DNA from: JAIBJP01 sp035639875
Lineage (GTDB): Bacteria; Actinomycetota; Thermoleophilia; Gaiellales; Gaiellaceae
NCBI GenBank assembly: GCA_035639875.1
Contig: DASQXE010000083.1
Span: 1 to 8,764 of the forward strand
Length of the DNA: 8,764 nt
Direction of reading: 5' to 3'
Shown here: in pieces, positions 1 to 5,278 of the stretch
Position numbering within the stretch: the stretch's first letter is position 1
Layout of the letters: the number at the start of each line of letters is the position of its first letter
Notes under the pieces: model-generated
Databases searched by the model: none
Told to the model about the DNA's origin: nothing
What the model saw: only the letters and a program-made list of their open reading frames with translations
Translations under genes and position numbers: made by a program

Positions 1-858
1 CCCAAGGCGAACGCAGCCCTCGTCGGCGTCGCCGTCGCCGGCGGTCGTCTGCCACCCGAGTGGCGCGCGCTCCTCCGCTCCGTCCTCGAGGCGGGCCTCG
101 ATCTCGAGTGCGGCATGCACGAGTTCCTCGCCGAGGATCCCGAGCTCGCCGAGCTCGCGCGTCGGCATGGCGCTGAGATCCGCGATCTCCGCAAACCGCC
201 GTCAGACCTGAGCGTTCCGACGGGCGAGAACCTCGCGCACGACGCCACGGTCGTCCTTACCGTCGGGTCGGACTGTGCAATCGGCAAGAAGTCGGTCGCC
301 ATCGAGCTCGACCGCGAGGCGCGGGCGCGGGGGCTCAAGTCGGTGTTCGTCCCGACCGGGCAGACCGGGATCGCGATCGCGGGCTGGGGGATCGCGGTCG
401 ACGCAGTCGTCGCGGATTTCCTCGCAGGCGCGGCCGAGCGGCTTGTCGTCGAGGGCGCCCGGCATGGCGACCTCCTGTTCGTGGAGGGCCAAGGTTCCAT
501 TGTCCATCCCCAGTTCTCCGGCGTCGCGCTCGGCCTTTACCACGGGAGCGCGCCCCACCTCCTCGTCCTCTGTCACCTGGCCGGTCAGCAGGAGATCGAG
601 GGGTGTCCGGGCCACCCGATTCCGCCGCTCGGCGAACTGGTCGACCTGCACGAACGGCTCGCGCTTCCAGCGCGCCCGGCACGGGTCGCGGCGGTCGCGC
701 TGAACACGCACCGCCTCGAGGAGTCCGCCGCCAAAACGGCCATCGCAGAGGCGGAGCACGAGACCGGGCTACCGGTCGACGACCCTGTCCGATTCGGACC
801 TGCCTATGTCTTGGACGCAGTGCTGGAGCGATTCCCTTCCGGTATAAAGGCGCGATGA
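1..858 (+). CDS. DUF1611 / DgcN-type protein, 5' end missing
   Basis: The reading frame is open from base 1, so the first part of the gene lies outside the window; 285 residues are visible, against roughly 330-350 for the family. A P-loop-like motif, GSDCAIGKK, is encoded at 265-291. It is followed by a VPTGQTGIAIAGWG stretch (about 346-390), a GQGSIVHPQF motif near 490-520, and a C-terminal ALNTHRL segment (about 700-717). This series is characteristic of DUF1611. Some members (DgcN) are reported as D-glutamate N-acetyltransferases acting with a DgcA/dipeptide-epimerase partner; whether that reaction applies here is inference. The stop overlaps the next gene's start as ATGA, so translation is probably coupled to the M29 peptidases. 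A dipeptide epimerase just upstream of the window would fit known neighbourhoods but cannot be seen. Confidence 0.82.
   Translation, partial: PKANAALVGVAVAGGRLPPEWRALLRSVLEAGLDLECGMHEFLAEDPELAELARRHGAEIRDLRKPPSDLSVPTGENLAHDATVVLTVGSDCAIGKKSVAIELDREARARGLKSVFVPTGQTGIAIAGWGIAVDAVVADFLAGAAERLVVEGARHGDLLFVEGQGSIVHPQFSGVALGLYHGSAPHLLVLCHLAGQQEIEGCPGHPIPPLGELVDLHERLALPARPARVAAVALNTHRLEESAAKTAIAEAEHETGLPVDDPVRFGPAYVLDAVLERFPSGIKAR
843..854 (+). promoter_or_regulatory. Possible internal -10 box / weak RBS before first M29 gene
   Basis: TATAAA at 843-848 sits exactly 6 nt before the ATG at 855. That is the spacing expected for a -10 element giving a leaderless transcript in actinobacteria. The same bases include AAAGG (846-850), which could instead act as a short Shine-Dalgarno sequence 4 nt before the ATG. 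I see no convincing -35. Because the gene also overlaps the upstream stop, simple translational coupling is an adequate alternative. Confidence 0.3.
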
Positions 859-2006
859 CCGACCCCCGGGTCACCAGGCTTGCCAAGCTCGTCGCGGACT
901 ACTCGCTCCGCCTCGGCGAGCGCCAGATCGTGCGGATCGACGCACCGGACGTCGCCGCCCCGCTCGCGCTGGCCCTATACCGCACGGCGCTCGCGGCCGG
1001 CGCGTATCCATACGCGAACCTGTCAGTGGAGGGACTGCTCGAGATCCTGCTCGAGGAGGGCTCCGAAGATCAGCTCGCGTACGTCTCGCCAATCCAATGG
1101 CACGAAATGGAAACGATGGACGCTCTCGCGACGATCTGGTCCGACACGAACACCCGCTCGCTCTCGCGGGTCGACTCCCGTCGCCACGCCCGCTTCCTCG
1201 GCGCCCAGAGACAACTCGCAAACCGTCGCTGGGAGCGAATCTCGATCGGTGAGATGCGCTGGTGCGGAATGCTCTTCCCGACGCACGCGCACGCGCAGGA
1301 CGCCGAGATGTCGTTGGCGCGCTACGAGGATTTCGTTTACGGAGCCTGCCACGTCGACGAGGACGACCCCGCCGCCCACTGGGAGCTTGTCGCCGCGTCC
1401 CTCTCCGCGCGCGCGGACCAGCTCGAATCGGTGCGCGAGCTTCGCATCGTCGGCGTCGACACGGATCTGCGCGTGGGCGTCGAGGGCCGCAAGTGGATCG
1501 CCGCGGACGGGCGCTACAACATGCCCGACGGCGAAGTGTTCACGAGTCCGCTCGAGATGGAGACCGAGGGCGAGATCCGGTACACGTTTCCGGCGATCTA
1601 CCACGGGCGCGAGGTCGAGGACATCCGGCTTCGCTTCGAGGGCGGGCGCGTCGTGGCCGCCGAGGCGGCCCGCGGCGGCGAGTATCTCGCCTCCCTCCTC
1701 GACATGGATGACGGCGCGCGCGTGCCCGGCGAGCTCGCGTTCGGTCTCAACTACGAAATCGACCGCTTCACGCGCAACATCCTCTTCGACGAGAAGATCG
1801 GGGGGACGATGCACTTGGCGCTCGGCTCGGCGTTCCCGCAGGCCGGGGGACGCAACACGTCCGGCCTCCACTGGGACATGATCTGCGATCTGCGGGAAGA
1901 AGGTGAGGTCTATGCCGACGGCGAGCTCATCTGGAAAGCCGGGCGGTTCCTCGACGAGCCGGAGGCCCCAGCCGTAGAGGCCGTGAAGGCCGTCGAGCGT
2001 GGCTGA
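855..2006 (+). CDS. M29 family aminopeptidase, copy 1 (variant active site)
   Basis: A 383-residue protein of the thermophilic aminopeptidase (M29; AmpS/AmpT/PepS) family, predicted to be a cytoplasmic metallopeptidase that removes N-terminal residues from peptides. Family metal-ligand positions are visible: E227 in PDGEVF, E293 in PGELAFG, H320 in GGTMHLALG, and H339/D341 in LHWDMI. The position seven residues after H320 is F327; in the neighbouring paralogue, and as I recall widely in the family, it is Tyr and is treated as part of the active site. The ATG at 855 is chosen because it overlaps the upstream stop (ATGA) and gives MTDPRV, matching MADPRV of copy 2; the frame is open further upstream but that part is out-of-frame DUF1611 sequence. 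A 13-residue Ala/Glu/Val-rich C-terminal extension is absent from copy 2. The two copies align without gaps over 370 residues at about 50% identity by hand count. Family call is firm; catalytic competence is uncertain. Confidence 0.93.
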   Translation: MTDPRVTRLAKLVADYSLRLGERQIVRIDAPDVAAPLALALYRTALAAGAYPYANLSVEGLLEILLEEGSEDQLAYVSPIQWHEMETMDALATIWSDTNTRSLSRVDSRRHARFLGAQRQLANRRWERISIGEMRWCGMLFPTHAHAQDAEMSLARYEDFVYGACHVDEDDPAAHWELVAASLSARADQLESVRELRIVGVDTDLRVGVEGRKWIAADGRYNMPDGEVFTSPLEMETEGEIRYTFPAIYHGREVEDIRLRFEGGRVVAAEAARGGEYLASLLDMDDGARVPGELAFGLNYEIDRFTRNILFDEKIGGTMHLALGSAFPQAGGRNTSGLHWDMICDLREEGEVYADGELIWKAGRFLDEPEAPAVEAVKAVERG

Positions 2007-3111
2007 TCCCCGCGTCGAGCGCCTCGCAGACGTCCTCGTCGACTATTCGACGAACGTCCAACCGGGCGATCTCGTCCTCCTTGAGACCGGCCCGCTCGCG
2101 ACACCGTTCCTGGGCGCGCTCTTTCGCCGCGTCGTCGCGGCCGGCGCCCATCCGCACGTGCGCGTCGCCCTGGAAGGAACCGCAGAAGCGCTTCTGTCCG
2201 AAGGCTCCGACGATCAGATCGAGTGGGTGAATCCTGCGCGCTGGGAGGACTTCGAGCGCGCCGATGTCCGGATCGCAGTTGAGGGCGACGCGAACTCGCG
2301 CGCCCTGAGCGGGGTCGATCCGGCTCGCCAGGCGCGCTACGCGCGCGCCCGCGAAAAGCTTCGCGAGCGCTACATCGAGCGCTCACGCATCGGCGCGCTT
2401 CGAGCGTGCGTGACCGCCTACCCGACGAATGCCTCGGCACAGGACGCTGCCATGTCGCTCGAGGATTACGAGGACTTCGTCTACCGCGCCGGTTTCCTCG
2501 ACCGGGACGACGCGGTGGGCGCCTGGCGCGAACTTGGCGAGAAGCTGGCGAGGCTCGCAGAGCGGCTCGGCCGGGTGAACGAGCTGCGCGTGGTGGGAGC
2601 GGACACCGACCTCAAGGTCGGGGTCGCGGGCCGCACGTGGATCGCCTGCGACGGCAGGGAGAACTTCCCCGACGGCGAGGTTTTCACGGGCCCCGTCGAG
2701 TCGATCGTCGAAGGGCGCATCCGCTTCACGTATCCCGCTACGTTCGCCGGCCGCGTCGTTCGGGACATCGAGCTCGAGTTCCGTGACGGCGAGGTGGTGA
2801 CGGCGCGAGCGGCGAGCGGCGAAGAATTTCTCCGCGAGATGATCGCCATGGACGAGGGCGCGCGCCGCGCGGGCGAGTTCGCCTTCGGACTGAACGACGC
2901 CGTGACCGAGTTCACCGGCCACACGCTCTACGACGAGAAGATCGGCGGGACGATCCACCTCGCGCTCGGCATGTCGTATCCGGAGAGCGGTGGCGTGAAC
3001 CAATCCGCGCTCCACTGGGATCTCGTCTGTGACCTGCGCTCGGGCAGCGAGGTCTATGCGGACGGCAACCTCGTGTATCGCGACGGCGCCTTCCTGCCCG
3101 AGTTCGTCTGA
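1999..3111 (+). CDS. M29 family aminopeptidase, copy 2
   Basis: A 370-residue paralogue of the preceding gene with the complete M29 residue set: E227 (PDGEVF), E293 (AGEFAFG), H320 (GGTIHLALG), Y327 (MSYPE), and H339/D341 (LHWDLV). It is predicted to be an active cytoplasmic metal-dependent aminopeptidase. The GTG start at 1999 overlaps the previous stop by 8 bp; GAAGG at 1985-1989 lies 9 nt upstream as a possible ribosome binding site. The N-terminus MADPRVERLADVLVDYS aligns directly with that of copy 1, which supports the start. It differs from copy 1 most in the first 130 residues and between residues 165 and 190, so the two may differ in substrate choice. Tandem duplication followed by divergence is the simplest origin. 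The stop overlaps the next gene's presumed CTG start by 4 bp. Confidence 0.94.
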   Translation: MADPRVERLADVLVDYSTNVQPGDLVLLETGPLATPFLGALFRRVVAAGAHPHVRVALEGTAEALLSEGSDDQIEWVNPARWEDFERADVRIAVEGDANSRALSGVDPARQARYARAREKLRERYIERSRIGALRACVTAYPTNASAQDAAMSLEDYEDFVYRAGFLDRDDAVGAWRELGEKLARLAERLGRVNELRVVGADTDLKVGVAGRTWIACDGRENFPDGEVFTGPVESIVEGRIRFTYPATFAGRVVRDIELEFRDGEVVTARAASGEEFLREMIAMDEGARRAGEFAFGLNDAVTEFTGHTLYDEKIGGTIHLALGMSYPESGGVNQSALHWDLVCDLRSGSEVYADGNLVYRDGAFLPEFV

Positions 3112-3581
3112 TCGCCCTCATCGGCGACACGCATTTGCCGCGCGGAGCGCGGCGGCTGCCGTCCGCCTGCGTTGACGCGCTGGAGCGGGCGAACCTCATC
3201 CTTCACGTCGGCGATTTCACGTCGCTGGCGTTCTTCGAAGAGCTGGAGGCGATCGCGGAGGTGGCCGCCGTCCACGGCAACATGGATGAGCCGGCGCTCC
3301 GCGCATCGCTTGCGGAGCGGCTCGTCGTCGAAGTGGAGGGGATGCGCATCGGCCTCGTCCACGACGCGGGGCCGGCAGGCGGCCGATACGAGCGGCTGCG
3401 CGCGGGTTTCGCCGGTTGTGACGCGATCGCGTACGGGCACACGCACTTGCCCGAGGTGACGCGGTGCGGGGGGACGTGGATCCTCAACCCGGGGAGCCCG
3501 ACCGAACGCCGTCGTGCGGCGGGTCACGCGATGATCGTGCTCGAGCGCGGGACGCCACATCTGGTCTCGCTCGACGACTGA
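3108..3581 (+). CDS. YfcE-like metallophosphoesterase, probable CTG start
   Basis: A 157-residue calcineurin-like phosphoesterase of the small YfcE/MJ0936 type. Numbered from CTG at 3108, the metal-site motifs are GDTH (6-9), GD (35-36), GNMD (57-60), LVHD with H85, and YGHTH with H111 and H113, followed by NPGS (127-130). The family hydrolyses phosphodiesters, usually with Mn2+ or similar metals; the natural substrate is unknown. The start is unusual: the upstream in-frame stop is TGA at 3030-3032, and between it and GDTH there is no ATG, GTG or TTG. The only CTG is at 3108, overlapping the M29 stop as CTGA and giving MIALIGDTHLP, the normal N-terminus of the family. The first conventional start, TTG at 3135, would delete the GDTH motif. 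No clear ribosome binding site precedes it, so translational coupling is likely. Confidence 0.88.
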   Translation: MIALIGDTHLPRGARRLPSACVDALERANLILHVGDFTSLAFFEELEAIAEVAAVHGNMDEPALRASLAERLVVEVEGMRIGLVHDAGPAGGRYERLRAGFAGCDAIAYGHTHLPEVTRCGGTWILNPGSPTERRRAAGHAMIVLERGTPHLVSLDD

Positions 3582-3586
3582 CGAGC

Positions 3587-3603
3587 ATGCCGTCCGACGG
3601 CAT
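3587..3603. repeat. Perfect dyad upstream of the SOS box
   Basis: ATGCCGTC (3587-3594) and GACGGCAT (3596-3603) are exact reverse complements around a single C at 3595. It lies between the phosphoesterase stop and the -10-like box of the LysM gene. It could be a binding site for a dimeric regulator. As RNA it could fold a 6-bp stem with a 5-nt loop, but no T-run follows, so it is a poor intrinsic terminator. Confidence 0.6.
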
Positions 3604-3606
3604 CCT

Positions 3607-3612
3607 TACGAT
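3607..3612 (+). promoter_or_regulatory. Candidate -10 box of the LysM gene
   Basis: TACGAT fits the actinobacterial TANNNT -10 pattern and lies 9 nt before the ATG at 3622. Transcription would start near 3619, within the LexA box, giving a leaderless or nearly leaderless mRNA. No good -35 is found 16-18 bp upstream. This is an inference from pattern and spacing. Confidence 0.4.
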
Positions 3613-3614
3613 GA

Positions 3615-3628
3615 CGAACATATGTTCG
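3615..3628. promoter_or_regulatory. LexA binding site (SOS box, Gram-positive type)
   Basis: CGAACATATGTTCG is a perfect 14-bp palindrome matching the Bacillus/actinobacterial LexA consensus CGAAC-N4-GTTCG, including the R-N-R-Y centre. The symmetry extends to 16 bp with the flanking A (3614) and T (3629). The box covers the ATG at 3622-3624 and the presumed transcription start, so bound LexA would block initiation directly. It is the only full match I found in the window. LexA itself is not encoded here. Confidence 0.85.
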
Positions 3629-3876
3629 TACGGCGCTACACCTGCGCTCTGATTCTTGGGTTCGCGCTCCTCGCCGTGGCATTGGTCTCTGCGCGTCCAT
3701 CCCGAGGTGCAGACGCCGAGGCCCGACACGTCGTGCGTCCGGGCGAGACGCTGTGGGCACTCGCAGCCGCTCGCTATCCGGGCGATCCGCGGGCGGCCGT
3801 CTGGCGAATCGAGCAACGGAACGGGCTGACGACAGGGCTGCTACAGCCTGGGACGGTGCTGTATCTGCCGCCTTAG
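3622..3876 (+). CDS. Small membrane-anchored LysM protein, candidate SOS cell-division suppressor (YneA-like)
   Basis: An 84-residue protein. Residues 1-6 carry two arginines, residues 8-24 form a hydrophobic segment (membrane anchor or signal peptide), residues 25-33 are a short linker, and residues 35-84 are one LysM domain (HVVRPGETLWALAAARYPG ... LQPGTVLYLPP). LysM binds peptidoglycan glycan chains, so the domain should lie outside the membrane. Size, layout and a LexA box over the start match YneA of Bacillus subtilis (about 105 residues) and, more loosely, Rv2719c of Mycobacterium, which delay division during SOS. The ATG at 3622 is the first usable start in this frame, and no Shine-Dalgarno sequence precedes it, consistent with leaderless translation. 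Unlike yneA and Rv2719c, it is not beside lexA here. It ends 6 bp from the end of the opposing HD-GYP gene. The LysM call is firm; the division role is inferred from architecture and operator. Confidence 0.85.
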   Translation: MFVRRYTCALILGFALLAVALVSARPSRGADAEARHVVRPGETLWALAAARYPGDPRAAVWRIEQRNGLTTGLLQPGTVLYLPP

Positions 3877-3882
3877 CCGAGC

Positions 3883-5214
3883 CTAACTCGCAACCAGAGC
3901 CTGGGCTTCCGGAATCCCGAAATCATCGGGCCGCTTGCGCACGGCCTCGAAGAACGCTTCGACCACGGCAGGCACGAACTGTGTGCCGCTGCAGGCTCGG
4001 ACTTCGCCGAGCGCTTCGTCGACGGACAGGGCGCGCTGATACGGGCGCTCGATCGTCATTGCGTCCCAGGAGTCCGCGAGGCCCGCGATGGCGGCCGAGA
4101 TGGGAATGTCTTCTCCGGCGAGGCCCTCCGGGTAGCCGCGGCCGTCCCAACGCTCGTGATGGTGGCGGATGATCGGCACCGACTCCCGAAGGCGACTGAA
4201 CTTGGCCACGATCCGCGCTCCCTCCACGGAGTGGCGCTTCATGAGCTCGTACTCGTCATCCGTGAGCCGCCCGGGCTTCGTCAGGAGAGCGTCGGGGATT
4301 GCGATCTTGCCGATGTCGTGGAAGAGGGCGCCGAAGCGGAGCGCGTCGAGTTCCTTGACGCTCAGGCCGAGCTCCTGGCCGACCGACAACGCAATGCGCT
4401 GCACGCGCTGCGAGTGACCGGCCGTGTAGGGATCCTTGGCCTCGACGGTCGCGTTGAGGCTCTCGATCGCCTCCAGCGAGCTCTCCTCGAGTCGGCGGTA
4501 GGACTCACTCAGGGCGACCGACCGCTCCCGTAGGGCAGTCGTCTGGCGGCGCAGCGTGCTCGAGGCGCTGCGGGCGAGGAGGAGCAGGAGTGCCCAGAGG
4601 AGCAGGAAGACGAAGCCGGTCGCGATCCAGATCTCGCGCTTGCGGCTTGCGATCGAGGCCTCGAGCGGGGTGGCGTCCGCGTACACCTCGTAGGCGCCGA
4701 TCAGCTCTTTGTCGCCGGCGTAGACCGGGGCGTATACCTCGAGCACTTCGTCGACGGGAAGCTTTGCCTCGACGGCGTCCTCTGCGTCCTTGAGATCTTC
4801 GAGCCCGGCTTGCGCCTCGCCCGTGCGGAAAACCGCCCGCAGGCCGTCCCCGAGCGGGAAGCGCTTGCCGATCCGCTCTGGCGCGAGCGATGTCCAGGCG
4901 AGCACGCCGTCCCGCCGCCAAACCTTGACGCTGAGGATGTCCGGCCGCTCGGCGAGGTTTCGGCGGACGATGCCGGTGACATCGTCACCGACCTTGAGCT
5001 GCGTGCCGTAGACCAGGCGGGGGGAGAGGACGCCGCTCGTGTAATCCGTCAGCGAGAGCTCCGCGTCGTCGACCGCCTGCCGGCGCAGCGCCTGGGTCAT
5101 CATCGATCCGAGGACGATCGCGCTCGCCGCGAGCACGAGCGCGGTCACGCCGACGAACGCCCACAGAAGTGTGAGCGAACGGGTGACCCGCTGAGTCATC
5201 GTCACACGCGCCAC
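3883..5214 (-). CDS. Membrane-bound HD-GYP protein, predicted c-di-GMP phosphodiesterase
   Basis: A 443-residue protein read leftward. Residues about 14-36 are a first membrane segment, 37-194 an extracytoplasmic sensor-like region, 195-213 a second membrane segment, 220-255 a probable coiled-coil linker, and 256-430 an HD-GYP domain. Catalytic features are H267 (AGHSQR), H299-D300 and K303 (HDIGK), H328, HHH at 351-353, D357, and GYP at 360-362, followed by the ADSWDA and RPY motifs. The domain hydrolyses cyclic di-GMP, so the protein probably couples an external signal to c-di-GMP level. The loop resembles a Cache/CHASE-type sensor, but its fold and ligand cannot be named from sequence alone. 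GTG at 5214 is the longest start; ATG at 5199, giving MTQRVTRSLTLLWAF, is equally reasonable. All key HD-GYP residues are present, so activity is expected. Confidence 0.93.
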   Translation of the reverse strand: MARVTMTQRVTRSLTLLWAFVGVTALVLAASAIVLGSMMTQALRRQAVDDAELSLTDYTSGVLSPRLVYGTQLKVGDDVTGIVRRNLAERPDILSVKVWRRDGVLAWTSLAPERIGKRFPLGDGLRAVFRTGEAQAGLEDLKDAEDAVEAKLPVDEVLEVYAPVYAGDKELIGAYEVYADATPLEASIASRKREIWIATGFVFLLLWALLLLLARSASSTLRRQTTALRERSVALSESYRRLEESSLEAIESLNATVEAKDPYTAGHSQRVQRIALSVGQELGLSVKELDALRFGALFHDIGKIAIPDALLTKPGRLTDDEYELMKRHSVEGARIVAKFSRLRESVPIIRHHHERWDGRGYPEGLAGEDIPISAAIAGLADSWDAMTIERPYQRALSVDEALGEVRACSGTQFVPAVVEAFFEAVRKRPDDFGIPEAQALVAS

Positions 5215-5237
5215 TACCGCACCAAAATCGGACTTCT

Positions 5238-5264
5238 GGCGCGCGGACTTGAGTCCTGCGCGCC
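5238..5264. repeat. Long dyad in the divergent HD-GYP / rnz region
   Basis: The left arm GGCGCGC-GGACT (5238-5249) and the right arm AGTCC-T-GCGCGCC (5252-5264) are reverse complements apart from one bulged T at 5257, with TG between them. The dyad fills the space just upstream of the rnz -10-like box and lies within 24 bp of the HD-GYP GTG. A shared operator for both genes is possible; the two-base centre makes an RNA hairpin less likely to be the purpose. Confidence 0.55.
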
Positions 5265-5266
5265 CC

Positions 5267-5272
5267 TACACT
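5267..5272 (+). promoter_or_regulatory. Candidate -10 box of rnz (leaderless)
   Basis: TACACT (TANNNT pattern) ends 6 nt before the GTG at 5279, the expected geometry for a transcript beginning at the start codon. TTGAGT at 5249-5254 looks like a -35 but is only 12 bp away, too close to pair with it. Confidence 0.4.
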
Positions 5273-5278
5273 TGGCCC

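Noticed and set aside
603..854. Upstream extension of the first M29 reading frame to a GTG at 603
   Set aside because: It overlaps well-conserved DUF1611 sequence and its translation is Arg/Pro/Ala-rich without family similarity; the ATGA overlap at 855 gives the conserved N-terminus.
1023..1871. Long reverse-strand open frame opposite the first M29 gene (a similar one lies at 2383-3015)
   Set aside because: Typical GC-rich antisense shadow: composition biased and no recognisable domain, while the forward frame has all M29 motifs.
4156..4533. Forward open frame opposite the HD-GYP domain
   Set aside because: The opposite strand encodes HDIGK and GYP motifs; the forward product has no recognisable features.
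5249..5254. TTGAGT as the -35 of rnz
   Set aside because: Only 12 bp separate it from TACACT, outside the normal 16-18 bp spacing; it is also part of the dyad centre.
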